Positions 45,210-55,114 of a stretch of 64,000 bases of DNA are shown here, one piece after another (position 1 is the stretch's first letter; every line of letters starts with the position of its first letter). Location of the stretch: assembly GCA_964586155.1 (NCBI GenBank), contig CAZPHC010000001.1, positions 1 through 64,000 on the forward strand. Reading direction: 5' to 3'. Origin of the DNA: SXNM01 sp964586155. GTDB lineage: Bacteria; Myxococcota_A; UBA9042. The notes beneath the pieces were generated by a model. It saw only the letters and a program-made list of their open reading frames with translations. It searched no databases and was not told the DNA's origin. Position numbers and translations under genes: made by a program.

Positions 45210-48200
45210 ATGGTGACGAAGGTCTGGAGCGGCGCGGCGTGGATCGCCGCACTCGCGGTGTTGGTTGGCTGCGGCGCGGACGAGGCCACCGCCGGTCTGC
45301 AGGATGCAGCGAGCGGCGGCGACGTCGCGGCCGGCGAGGACACGGGCCAGGTGGATGGTCAGGGCGCGGCCGAGACCGCCGGCGACGGCTTCGCCGCCTG
45401 CAAGTCCGTCGCGGATTGCCCTGCGCCGAGCGCGCCGTGTCGAAGCATGAGCTGCCAACCCGGCGTCGGCTGCGTCGAGCTGCAGCTGGTCGACGGCGCC
45501 ATCTGCGACACCGGCGATCCGTGCATCCTCGCGGGCATGTGCAAGCTCGGCGCCTGCGTCGCCGGGCCGGTGCGCGACTGCGACGACGGCGCGACCTGCA
45601 CCAGCGACAGCTGCAAGGACGGCACCTGCGTCCACACGCCGCTCGACGGCCTCGGCTGCGACGACGGCGAGCCGTGCACCGCCAACGACGTCTGCCAGGG
45701 CGGCGTGTGCAAGGCCGGCAGCGGCGTCTGCGGCTGCCAGGCCGACAGCGACTGCGACAAGCTCTCGAACCTCTGCACCGGCACCTACTATTGCGACACA
45801 TCCGGGCCGAACGCGGCCTGCAAGCTCAACGCGTCGACCGTCGTGAGCTGCCCGCCGTCGCCGTCGCCTTGCGTGGTCAACACCTGCGATCCGGCCAGCG
45901 GCAGCTGCAAGGCGACACCCGTGGCCGAGGGCCTGTTGATCGGCTGCGACGACGGCAACGCCTGCACCTCGGGCGACGTCTGCAAGGGCGGCGGCTGCGT
46001 GCCGGGCACCGACATCTGCGGCTGCAAGAGCGACGCCGACTGCGCCGGACAGGACGACGGCGACCTCTGCAACGGCCTGCTCTACTGCAACAAGGGCACC
46101 AAGCCGGCGTCGTGTGCCCTGAATCCCGCGACGATCGTCACCTGCCCGAGCGTCGACGACACCGGCTGCAGCAGCAACGTCTGCGAGCCCAAGAGCGGCG
46201 CGTGCAAGGCCGTGCCCCAGCCCGACGGCAAGGCCTGCGACGACGGCACCGTCTGCACCACCGGCGAGGCTTGCAAGGGCGGCAGCTGCGTCGCCGAGGC
46301 CAACACCTGCGCCTGCACCTCGGACGCCGATTGCGCGGGCAAGGACGACGGCGATCTCTGCAACGGCACGATGTTCTGCGACAAGTCGGCCGGAGGCGGC
46401 AAGGGCGCGATCTGCAAGGTGAACCCCGCGACGGTGGTCAGCTGCCCGACGGTCAACGACACCTTCTGCCTCGGCAACGTCTGTGCGCCCAAGACCGGCA
46501 CCTGCCAGGCCCAGGCGCGCAACGAGTCGCTCGGCTGCGACGACGGCGACCCCTGCACCCAGGGCGAGGTCTGCACCGGCGGCGCGTGCAAGGCGAGCGG
46601 CTCCTCGGACCTGTGCAGCTGCAAGTCCGACGGCGACTGCGCCGCGCTGGACGACGCCAACGTCTGCAACGGCCAGCTCTTCTGCGACAAATCCGCGCAG
46701 CCCTTCGTCTGCAAGGTCAACCCCAAGACGATCAAGACCTGCTCGACCGCGTTCGACACCCCCTGCGCCGCCGCCGCCTGCGAGCCGGCCACCGGGGCCT
46801 GCCTGCTGCAGCCGCGCAACAACGGCCTGCCCTGCGACGACGGCGCGCCCTGCACCAAGGGCGACTTCTGCAAGGCCGGGCAATGCGCCGCCGGCACCGA
46901 CATCTGCACCTGCGCCGCCGACGTCGACTGCCTCGGCAAGGACGACGGCAACCTCTGCAACGGCGTGCCGTTCTGCGACAAGTCGAAGCTGCCGTGGCAA
47001 TGCGAGACCAACCCGGCGACGGTCGTGTCCTGCCCGAGCGTCGACGACACGCTCTGCCGCAAGGCGCTGTGCACCGCCAAGACGGGCATCTGCGAGCTGC
47101 AGCCGATCAACCAGGGCATCGCCTGCGACGACGGCAGCGCCTGCACCGCCGGTGAGCTGTGCAAGGACGGCGGCTGCACCGGCGCCAAGGTCGACTGCGA
47201 CGACGGCGTGCCGTGCACGACCGACGCCTGCGACAAGGCCATCGGCTGTACCCACACCCTGGCGCAGCAGCTCTGTGACGACGGCCAGGTCTGCACCACC
47301 GACCTCTGCGACCCGAAGGCCTCGGGCGCCGACAGCCTGGGCTGCGCGCACAAGGCGCAGACCGGCGCGAGCTGCGACGACGGCGACGCATGCACCAGCG
47401 GCGACGCCTGCTTGCTCGGCGTCTGCACCGGCAAGGCCCTGGGCGCCGACGGATCCAAGGGCTGCGACGACGGCAACCCCTGCACCGACGACGGCTGCGA
47501 CAAGGTCACGGGCTGCACCCACGCCAACAACGCCGCGCCCTGCAAGACCGACAAGCCGTGCCAACCGGTCGGCGTCTGCGCCACGGGTGCCTGCGTGCCG
47601 ATGGCGGCGCCGATGTGGTCGGCCCTGGTCGACGGCAAGGCCGACGAAGCGCCCGCGGCGGTCGGCGCGGCGGCGGACGGATCTGCCTTCGTCGTCGGCC
47701 GCAGCGTGCCGGTCGGTGGCAAGGACGCTGACGCGCAGCTGTGGGCCGCTCGGGTCGCGGCCGGCGGCGCCAGCGTGCTCTGGAGCAAGGAGCTCGGCGG
47801 CGGCGGCGACGACGCGGCGTTCGCCGTCGCGACGGTGCAGACCAGCGCCAACCTCGGCGACGCCGCCGGACCCAACGACGTCGCCGCGATCGTCGCGGGA
47901 CGGCGCGGCGCCGGCAGCAAGGGCGGCGCGGACGGCTGGCTGCTGCGCCTCGGCGCCGACGGCAACCCGACCTGGCAGCAGCATGTCGGTGGCCCAGGCG
48001 ACGACGCCGCGCACGCCGTCGTCAGCTGGGGCGGCGGCGAGGTCGCGTTCGCGGGCCGCCTCGGCAGCGGCGAGACCAGCGCCGCGTGGATGGGCCGTGT
48101 CGACAAGCTCGGCACGATGTTCTGGACCGCCGTGGCCCAGCCCCAGGGCACCAAGTCCGGCGCCGCCTGGGCCGTCGATCGCGCCGTGGCCAGCGACGGC

Positions 48201-50570
48201 AGCGTCGGCTACGTCTTCGCCGGCGGCCGCACCAGCAGCAAGGGCGTGGCCGGCGCGTTCGCGGCCAAGGTCGATGAGACCGGCCAGCCGCTCTGGGACG
48301 TCGAGCTCGGCGTCGGCAAGTCCGGCGACACCAGCGACGTCGCCCGGGCCCTGCGCGCGACGCCGACGGGCGGCGCCCTGGTCGCGGGCGGCAACGGCGC
48401 CGCGGGCCGCATCGTCGCGCTCGACGCCGCCGGCAAGGTCGGCTGGGACCTCGGCTTCGGCGCGGCGGGCGGTGGCGCGTTCAGCGGCCTCGGCGCGCTG
48501 CACGAGGGCTCGGTCGTCGCGGTCGGCACCACCAAGGGCGACGGCGCTGACGCCGGCAAGCAGGTCGTCTGGCTGCTGCGGATCGATCTCGCCGGCACGT
48601 TGCTCTGGCAGCGCACGTTGCAGCCGACGCTCGCGGGCCAACGGCCGCAGCTCTCGACCACGACCGACGGCCGCATGGCGGTCGGCAGCGCCAGCGACGC
48701 GACCCTCGACAAGGCGACCATTGGCCTCGGCGCCCGCGTGCAGATGCTCGACGCCTGGGGCTTCGAGAGCTGCGACGTCCAGGGCGCCTGCCAGGGCAAG
48801 ACCCGCGCCGACTGCGACGACGCCAACCCCTGCACCCACGAACTCTGCAGCGCCGAGCTCGGCTGTGGCCACCAGCTGCACGCGCTGCCATGCGACGACG
48901 GCGACAGCTGCAGCCTGGGCGACGCCTGCAAGCTCGGCGCCTGCAAGGGCAGCGCCACCGCCTGCGACGACGGCAACCCTTGCACCATCGACCTCTGCGC
49001 CGCGGGCAAGGGCTGCAGCCACAGCAAGCAGGACGGCCCCTGCGACGACGGCGACCCGTGCAGCAAGGGCGAGGCCTGCGTCGCCGGCGTCTGCCAGCCG
49101 GGCAAGCTCGTCGACTGCGACGACGGCAACGTCTGCACCGACGACAGCTGCGACAAGACCAAGGGCTGCACCTCGGTCGCCAACACCGCCGCGTGCGACA
49201 CCGGCTCGTGCACCGTCCTGGACACCTGCGACAAGACCTTGTGCAAGACCAGCGGCAAGCTGCGCTACACGACCACCTGGCACGGCCAGGGCGGCGACGA
49301 TCAGGCCCGCGCCGTCGCGCCGCTCGCCGACAACGGCCTGCTGCTCGTCGGCCAGACCTGGACCAACCCCGATGGCGACGGCCTCGTCGTGCGCACCGAC
49401 GCGGTCGGCAAGGCCGTCTGGCAGAGCGTCGTCCAGGGCCCCAAGGGCTGCTGCGGTGGCAACTCCAACCAGGCCAACAGCGTCGATGATCTGCGCGACG
49501 GCATGGAGACGCCGTTCGGGGTGTTCGTCGTCGGTAGGACGTCGATCTGCATCGACCAGGCGTGGGCCGCCATGTTGGACACCCAGGGCAAGACCGTCTG
49601 GAGCAAGCCCGTGATCTTCGACAACGTCTGTGGCAGCGGCGGGCATCGGGGCCTGTTCCAGGCCGTCGCGGCCGGCAACGACGCGACCTGGGCGGCGGCC
49701 GGTTGGAACCTGCCGTACCCCTTCACGACCTACCGCGGCTACTTCGTCCGCTTCAACCAGAGCGGCACCATCGTCTCGCAGAAGGTCGGCATCGCCGCAC
49801 GGCAGATCTGGGATCTCGCGTCGCGGCCCATCGGCGGCTACTTCGCCGCGAGCGAAGTGCAGAACGCCGGGCATGTCGATGGCCGCATCCAAGCGCTCGA
49901 CGGCGACGGCGACCCGATCTGGAACCTCGACGTGCGCGTCGACGCTGCGCCTTCGACCGGCTACGACACGCTGCATCGTGTGGTGGCGATGCCCGACGGC
50001 GGCGCGCTCGCGGTCGGCTTCGGCGGCCCGGTCGGCGCGCGCCAGATGCTCGTGGTCCGCGCCAGCTCGATCGGCAAGCTGCTCTACGCCAAGGTCCTCG
50101 GCGGCGCGTCCGACGAGCTCGGCGTCGCCGCCATCGGCCACGGCGACGGCAGCGCCCTGATCGGCGCGACCACCTGGAGCCAGGGCCCCGGCGCCGGCGA
50201 TCTCTGGTTCGTCGGCCTCGATCCGGCCGGAAACCAGGCCTTCCAGCGTGTCCATGGCACGACCGGCGCCGAGCTGCTGGCCGACTTCACCCAGCGCGCC
50301 GACGGCAGCGTCGCCAGCGTCGCCACGGCGACCGAGCCGGGCGAGGTGCAGCCCGACGTCCAGCTGCGCACCTTCGACGCCTGGGGCTACGGCGACTGCA
50401 AGACGGCGGGAACCTGCGCCGCGACGTCGGCGCTCTCGTGCGATGACGCCAACCCCTGTACCCTCGACCTGTGTGACGCCGCCAAGGCCTGTCACCACGC
50501 CAACCTGGCCGACGGCAGCGCATGTGGCGCCGGGCAGAGCTGCAAGTCCGGAGCCTGCGTCGCGCCCTGA
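45210..50570 (+). CDS. Giant cysteine-repeat lipoprotein with two propeller-like domains
   Basis: A 1786-residue lipoprotein (lipobox AVLVGC, Cys21) with a short acidic linker. A Cys-rich region (residues about 60-795) contains units CDDG.(A/P)CT..D.C..G.C alternating with longer modules such as CGCKSDADCAGQDDGDLCNG. A first beta-propeller-like domain follows (about 800-1175, repeats ending in VVGRS, IVAGR, FAGR or VAVG). A second Cys-rich part covers 1187-1347, a second propeller-like domain 1350-1724, and a Cys-rich C-terminus about 1729-1786. It shares the repeat type of the lipoprotein at 25086-29525 but has different heads. GGGAG lies eight bases before the ATG at 45210. Probable surface adhesin or matrix component. 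Confidence 0.9.
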   Translation: MVTKVWSGAAWIAALAVLVGCGADEATAGLQDAASGGDVAAGEDTGQVDGQGAAETAGDGFAACKSVADCPAPSAPCRSMSCQPGVGCVELQLVDGAICDTGDPCILAGMCKLGACVAGPVRDCDDGATCTSDSCKDGTCVHTPLDGLGCDDGEPCTANDVCQGGVCKAGSGVCGCQADSDCDKLSNLCTGTYYCDTSGPNAACKLNASTVVSCPPSPSPCVVNTCDPASGSCKATPVAEGLLIGCDDGNACTSGDVCKGGGCVPGTDICGCKSDADCAGQDDGDLCNGLLYCNKGTKPASCALNPATIVTCPSVDDTGCSSNVCEPKSGACKAVPQPDGKACDDGTVCTTGEACKGGSCVAEANTCACTSDADCAGKDDGDLCNGTMFCDKSAGGGKGAICKVNPATVVSCPTVNDTFCLGNVCAPKTGTCQAQARNESLGCDDGDPCTQGEVCTGGACKASGSSDLCSCKSDGDCAALDDANVCNGQLFCDKSAQPFVCKVNPKTIKTCSTAFDTPCAAAACEPATGACLLQPRNNGLPCDDGAPCTKGDFCKAGQCAAGTDICTCAADVDCLGKDDGNLCNGVPFCDKSKLPWQCETNPATVVSCPSVDDTLCRKALCTAKTGICELQPINQGIACDDGSACTAGELCKDGGCTGAKVDCDDGVPCTTDACDKAIGCTHTLAQQLCDDGQVCTTDLCDPKASGADSLGCAHKAQTGASCDDGDACTSGDACLLGVCTGKALGADGSKGCDDGNPCTDDGCDKVTGCTHANNAAPCKTDKPCQPVGVCATGACVPMAAPMWSALVDGKADEAPAAVGAAADGSAFVVGRSVPVGGKDADAQLWAARVAAGGASVLWSKELGGGGDDAAFAVATVQTSANLGDAAGPNDVAAIVAGRRGAGSKGGADGWLLRLGADGNPTWQQHVGGPGDDAAHAVVSWGGGEVAFAGRLGSGETSAAWMGRVDKLGTMFWTAVAQPQGTKSGAAWAVDRAVASDGSVGYVFAGGRTSSKGVAGAFAAKVDETGQPLWDVELGVGKSGDTSDVARALRATPTGGALVAGGNGAAGRIVALDAAGKVGWDLGFGAAGGGAFSGLGALHEGSVVAVGTTKGDGADAGKQVVWLLRIDLAGTLLWQRTLQPTLAGQRPQLSTTTDGRMAVGSASDATLDKATIGLGARVQMLDAWGFESCDVQGACQGKTRADCDDANPCTHELCSAELGCGHQLHALPCDDGDSCSLGDACKLGACKGSATACDDGNPCTIDLCAAGKGCSHSKQDGPCDDGDPCSKGEACVAGVCQPGKLVDCDDGNVCTDDSCDKTKGCTSVANTAACDTGSCTVLDTCDKTLCKTSGKLRYTTTWHGQGGDDQARAVAPLADNGLLLVGQTWTNPDGDGLVVRTDAVGKAVWQSVVQGPKGCCGGNSNQANSVDDLRDGMETPFGVFVVGRTSICIDQAWAAMLDTQGKTVWSKPVIFDNVCGSGGHRGLFQAVAAGNDATWAAAGWNLPYPFTTYRGYFVRFNQSGTIVSQKVGIAARQIWDLASRPIGGYFAASEVQNAGHVDGRIQALDGDGDPIWNLDVRVDAAPSTGYDTLHRVVAMPDGGALAVGFGGPVGARQMLVVRASSIGKLLYAKVLGGASDELGVAAIGHGDGSALIGATTWSQGPGAGDLWFVGLDPAGNQAFQRVHGTTGAELLADFTQRADGSVASVATATEPGEVQPDVQLRTFDAWGYGDCKTAGTCAATSALSCDDANPCTLDLCDAAKACHHANLADGSACGAGQSCKSGACVAP

Positions 50571-50602
50571 GCGTCGCGCACGACCGGCAACCTGGGAGAT
50601 CC

Positions 50603-53600
50603 ATGACGACACCACGACGCGGCCGATCTCCCCGGATTCTTCGACCGCTTGGGCGCTGGGCGCTCGCCGCGCTGGCCCTGGCGTTGGTCGCCATCGCGCA
50701 GCCCGGCGCGGCCGTCGCCCAGGTGCCGTACCGCGAGGCGCCGGCCATCCCGCCAGCGCTGCAGCCGTACGTCGGCTGGGTGCTGCACGACCACAAGGAT
50801 CTCGCCTGCGTGCGCTTGCCGAGCGGGCCTGCGTGCGTCTGGCCGGGCGTGCTGACCATCGACGTCGAGCGCGACGCGGCGACCTTCGCCCTTGATGTCT
50901 GGCTGGATCGCCCCGGCCGCGTGGCCTTGCCCGGTGGCGCCCGGCGCGTGCCGATCGACGTCCGCGACGGCGGCGCGCCGGCGCTGCTGGTCCGGGACGA
51001 CGAGGGCGCGCCCTTCGTCCAGCTGATGGCGGGCCACCACAAGGTCAGCGGCCGCCTGCTCTGGAGCGATCCGCCCGAGACGCTGGCCGTGCCCGCCGAC
51101 TTCGCCCAGGTCGCGCTCAGCGTCGCCGGCAAGCCGATCGAGCGACCGCGCCGCGAAGGCAGCCAGCTCTGGCTCGGCCAGGAAGCCCACGCCGACGAGG
51201 GCGTGCGCGACAGCCTGCGCGTGCGCGTGTTCCGCCGCTTCGACGACGGCGTGCCGCTGCGCATGACCACGCGGCTCGAGGTCCAGGCCGCCGGCCGCGC
51301 CCGCGACGTCGGCTTCGGCGTCGTCCTGCCCACGGGCGCGATCGCGACCGATCTCGATGGCGGCGGGCTGCCGGCGGTCATCGGCGGCGACGGCGCGCTG
51401 CGCCTGCACGTCCGCCCCGGCACCTTCGTCGTCACGCTGCAGTCGGTGTTCGCTGGCGACCCCCAGGCGGTGCAGGTTCCCGCGCACGCCTCGGCCACCG
51501 GCATCGAGGAGGCCGAGGCCTGGGCCTTCTTCGGCGACGCCAGCGTGCGCACCGTCGAGCTCTCGGGCCTGACGCCGGTCGATCCCGCCCGCGCCGGCCT
51601 GCCCGAAGACTGGCGCGGCGGCACGTCGGTCCTGGCGCGGCCCGGCGAGACGATGAAGCTCGAGACCCGCCGCCGCGGCCAGGCCGAGCCGCCGCCTGAC
51701 CGGCTCGCCGTCGCCCGCGAGATCTGGCTGGACGTCGACGGCAGCGGCCTGACGATGCGCGATCGCATCACCGGCGACATGCACCGCGCCTGGCGCGCCG
51801 ACTTCCTCGGCGCCGACGGGGCCAAGCTCGGCCGCGTCCACGACGACGCGCTCGGCCGTGACGCGCTGATCACGCGCCGCGAGGCGGGCGAAGGCGCGCC
51901 GGCCAAAGAGGGCGTCACGCTCGGCCTCGACGGCGTCGAGCTGCGCGACGGCAAGGTCAACCTCAACGCCGAGTCGCGGCTCGTCGGCGCGGTCGACACC
52001 TTCGCTGCGGTGGGCTGGGACCTCGACGCCACCTCGCTCTCGGTCTCGCTGCGCCTGCCGCCCGGTTGGCGCCTGCTCGGGGCCGACGGCGTCGACAGCG
52101 CGCCGGGGACGTGGATCGCGTCCTGGACGCTGCTCGACTTCTTCCTCGTGCTGATGATCGCCGGCGCCACGGCCCGACTCTTCGGCCCGATCGGCGGATT
52201 CATCGCGCTGCTGATGGCGTTGGTCTGCCACGACCAGCCCGACGCGCCGGCCTGGCTCTGGCTGCACCTGCTGGCCTCGACGGCGTTGCTGCGGGTGCTG
52301 CCGCTGGGCTGGCTTCGCCGCGCAGTGCTGGCGTGGCGCGTGCTCGCCGGCGTCGCGCTGCTGGTGATCGCCGTGCCGTTCGCCCTGCACCAGATCCGCA
52401 CGGGCGTGTACCCGCAGGTGGGCAGCCAGGGGCACGCGGGCAACGCCTTCGATGTCGACGCCCGCATCGCAGAGCTCGAGAGCGACCGCGCCGACGACGA
52501 GTCCAAGATGGCCGAAGAGGCCATGCCCTCCGCTGCACCGAGCGCGCCGTCGTTCGGCGGACGCGGCGTCAGCAAGCGCTACGAGAGCAACGCCAACATC
52601 GAGCAACAGCAACAACAGCTGCGCAACATGATCGAGGTCGATCCGAAGGCTGTGGTCCAGACCGGCCCGGGCGTCCCGGATTGGTCGTGGTCGACCTGGC
52701 GCCTGTCGTGGTCGGGGCCGGTCGGCCGCGGCCACCGCGTCGGGCTCTGGCTGCTCTCGCCGCGCTGGGCGTTCGCCCTGGCGCTGCTGCGGGTGCTGCT
52801 GATCGTCGCGCTCGCGGTCGTCGTGCTCGAGCTGCGCAAGATCGCGCCCTCGGTGCGCGATTGGATCGGCCGCAGCACGGGCGTCTTCGGCGTCCTGGCG
52901 CCTTGGCTCCTGGTCCCCGGGGCCGTACTGGTGTCACTGGCGGCGCCGCTGGATGCGGCGGCCCAGCCCGGCGCCGCCGTCGCTGGCGCGGTGGCCAGCG
53001 CCGCGAACCCTGCAGCACCGGGTGGCCTGACCGAGTGGCCTCCCGAGCAGGCGCTCGAGCAGCTGCGTCAGCGCCTGCTGGCCGCCGAGAGCTGCGACGG
53101 CCCGTGCATCACCACGCCAGCGGCCAGGCTCGTGGTCGACGCCAACGCCGCGATCACGCTCTCTGCCGAGGTTCACGCCCAGCGCGACGCTGGTTGGGCC
53201 TTGCCGCGTGGCATCACCCTGCGCCGCGTCAGCGTCGACGGAACCCCCAGCGCTGCGCTGCGCCGCGATGGCGACGGCGGGCTCTGGCTGCGGGTGCCGG
53301 CGGGGCGCCACCAGATCGAGGTGTCCGGCCTGCTTGGCCAAGGCAGCTCGGTGACGCTGAGCTGGGAGGCCCAGTCCAAGCCGGCGGCGCTGCGGGTCGA
53401 GGCCGAGGGCTGGCGCGTCGACGGCGTCGGGCCGGACTTCGTGCCCGAAGACAGCCTGCAGCTGGGCCGGATCGCCGAGGCCCCGGCGGGCGAGGACACC
53501 AAGGTCGAGGTCGCTGGCGCCGACTTGCCCGATTGGTTCGTCGTCGAGCGCCGCCTGTTGCTGGGCCTGCCGTGGCAGACCGAGACCACGATCCGGCGCA

Positions 53601-54994
53601 ACCGCAGCGGCCGCCCGGCCCTGGTCAAGCTGCCGCTGCTCGAGGGCGAGGCGGTGCTGGCCGAGGGCGTGCGGGTCGAAGAGCAGGATGGCGCCCGCGT
53701 CGCGCTGGTCGCGATGGACCGCAACCAGACCGAGATCGTCGTCCAGGGCCAGCTGACGATCGCGACCAGGTTGACGCTGCGCGCGCCGCAGAACGTCGCC
53801 TGGACCGAGACCTGGCACCTCGAATGCAGCCCGATCTGGCGCTGCGCGACCGAGGGCATCGCGCCGATCTCGACCCAGACCGAGCAAGGCGGCCTGCAGC
53901 CGACCTTCTTGCCCTGGCCCGGCGAGGCGGTCGAGGTCCACGTCGAGCGCCCGCGCGGCAGCGACGGCCAGGCGATGACGGTCGACGGCGCCACCCTCGA
54001 CGTCCACCCTGGCCAACGCCTGCTCGAGGCCACGCTCAAGCTGCAGATCCGCGCCTCGCAAGGCGGCACCCGCAAGATCACGCTGCCGGCCGACGCCGTG
54101 CTGCAGAAGGTCGAGATCCAGGGCAAGGAGCAGCCGCTCTCGCTGCAGGCCGGCGTCCTGACCCTGCCGATCGAGCCCGGGGCCACGGCGGTCGAGGTGC
54201 AGTGGCAGCAGCCCTGGGAGCGCGCCTTCGACGAGGCCGTGCCGACGGTCGACCTCGGCGGGGCCGCGGTGAACCTGCGGACGAGCCTGCACCTGGGCCA
54301 AGATCGCTGGCTGCTCTGGGCCTGGGGCCCATCGTGGGGCCCGGCGGTGCTGTTCTGGAGCCATCTCGTCGTGCTGCTGCTGCTGGCGGCGTTGCTGAGC
54401 CGGCTGCGAGGCCTGCCGCTGGGGCCGCGCCAATGGCTGCTGCTCTGCCTCGGCTTCGCCAACCTGCCCGTGGCCGTGTTGCTGGTCTTCGTCGCCTGGT
54501 TGATCGCGCTGGCGTGGCGTCGCCGCACGTTCGCCGCCCGGCCGGCCCCGGAGCTCGCCGTGCCCTTCGATCTGGTCCAGATCGCGCTGGTCGCGGCCAC
54601 GCTCTTCGCCATGGGCGCGCTCTACGCGGCGATCCACAGCAACCTGCTGCTCGACATCGATATGCAGGTCGCCGGCAACGGCTCGTGCAACACCGAGCTG
54701 CGCTGGTACGTCGATCGCAGCGAAGGGCCGATGGCGGCCGCCGGCATGATCAGCCTGCCGCGTTGGGTCTGGCGCGGCGCCATGCTGCTCTGGAGCCTCT
54801 GGCTCGTCAGCGGCCTGCTCGGCTGGCTGCGCTGGGCCTGGGAGTGCTGGAGCGACGGCGGCTTCTGGCGCGTGCCGCCGGCCCCGGCGCGCATCGCCGC
54901 GACGGCGCCGACCGACGCTGCCGCGGCCGTCGACGACGTCGCCCGCCCGTCCGGGCCGCCGCGCGACGACCTGCCGCCGCCGCCGCAGGGCTAG
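50603..54994 (+). CDS. Very large multi-pass membrane protein with duplicated periplasmic domains
   Basis: A 1463-residue protein. A signal peptide (ALAALALALVAIAQPGAAVA) precedes a large beta-rich periplasmic region. A membrane block lies at about 510-620, another around 710-800. A second beta-rich region (about 820-1230) looks like a repeat of the first (compare PACVWPGVLTIDVERDAATF with CITTPAARLVVDANAAITL, and MAGHHKVSGRLLW with PAGRHQIEVSGLL). A final membrane block ends the protein. A QQQQ stretch is present near residue 670. No known family. The ATG at 50603 has GGGAG five bases upstream. It lies 32 bases after the giant lipoprotein gene and may be co-transcribed and help to place it at the surface; that is inference only. 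Confidence 0.8.
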   Translation: MTTPRRGRSPRILRPLGRWALAALALALVAIAQPGAAVAQVPYREAPAIPPALQPYVGWVLHDHKDLACVRLPSGPACVWPGVLTIDVERDAATFALDVWLDRPGRVALPGGARRVPIDVRDGGAPALLVRDDEGAPFVQLMAGHHKVSGRLLWSDPPETLAVPADFAQVALSVAGKPIERPRREGSQLWLGQEAHADEGVRDSLRVRVFRRFDDGVPLRMTTRLEVQAAGRARDVGFGVVLPTGAIATDLDGGGLPAVIGGDGALRLHVRPGTFVVTLQSVFAGDPQAVQVPAHASATGIEEAEAWAFFGDASVRTVELSGLTPVDPARAGLPEDWRGGTSVLARPGETMKLETRRRGQAEPPPDRLAVAREIWLDVDGSGLTMRDRITGDMHRAWRADFLGADGAKLGRVHDDALGRDALITRREAGEGAPAKEGVTLGLDGVELRDGKVNLNAESRLVGAVDTFAAVGWDLDATSLSVSLRLPPGWRLLGADGVDSAPGTWIASWTLLDFFLVLMIAGATARLFGPIGGFIALLMALVCHDQPDAPAWLWLHLLASTALLRVLPLGWLRRAVLAWRVLAGVALLVIAVPFALHQIRTGVYPQVGSQGHAGNAFDVDARIAELESDRADDESKMAEEAMPSAAPSAPSFGGRGVSKRYESNANIEQQQQQLRNMIEVDPKAVVQTGPGVPDWSWSTWRLSWSGPVGRGHRVGLWLLSPRWAFALALLRVLLIVALAVVVLELRKIAPSVRDWIGRSTGVFGVLAPWLLVPGAVLVSLAAPLDAAAQPGAAVAGAVASAANPAAPGGLTEWPPEQALEQLRQRLLAAESCDGPCITTPAARLVVDANAAITLSAEVHAQRDAGWALPRGITLRRVSVDGTPSAALRRDGDGGLWLRVPAGRHQIEVSGLLGQGSSVTLSWEAQSKPAALRVEAEGWRVDGVGPDFVPEDSLQLGRIAEAPAGEDTKVEVAGADLPDWFVVERRLLLGLPWQTETTIRRNRSGRPALVKLPLLEGEAVLAEGVRVEEQDGARVALVAMDRNQTEIVVQGQLTIATRLTLRAPQNVAWTETWHLECSPIWRCATEGIAPISTQTEQGGLQPTFLPWPGEAVEVHVERPRGSDGQAMTVDGATLDVHPGQRLLEATLKLQIRASQGGTRKITLPADAVLQKVEIQGKEQPLSLQAGVLTLPIEPGATAVEVQWQQPWERAFDEAVPTVDLGGAAVNLRTSLHLGQDRWLLWAWGPSWGPAVLFWSHLVVLLLLAALLSRLRGLPLGPRQWLLLCLGFANLPVAVLLVFVAWLIALAWRRRTFAARPAPELAVPFDLVQIALVAATLFAMGALYAAIHSNLLLDIDMQVAGNGSCNTELRWYVDRSEGPMAAAGMISLPRWVWRGAMLLWSLWLVSGLLGWLRWAWECWSDGGFWRVPPAPARIAATAPTDAAAAVDDVARPSGPPRDDLPPPPQG

Positions 54995-55114
54995 CGCAAG
55001 CCCCGCGCTGACGGCCGAGCCGACGCGTCCCCACGCCCCGCGGCTCGCAATTGGCCGCGAGAACGCTAGACTGTCGGCCAGAGAGGGACAACGGCTTCGG
55101 CCATAGGAGCGTCC

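Noticed and set aside
44934..50615. 1893-codon minus-strand frame
   Set aside because: It is the antisense of the second giant lipoprotein gene; it lacks signals for translation and conserved motifs.
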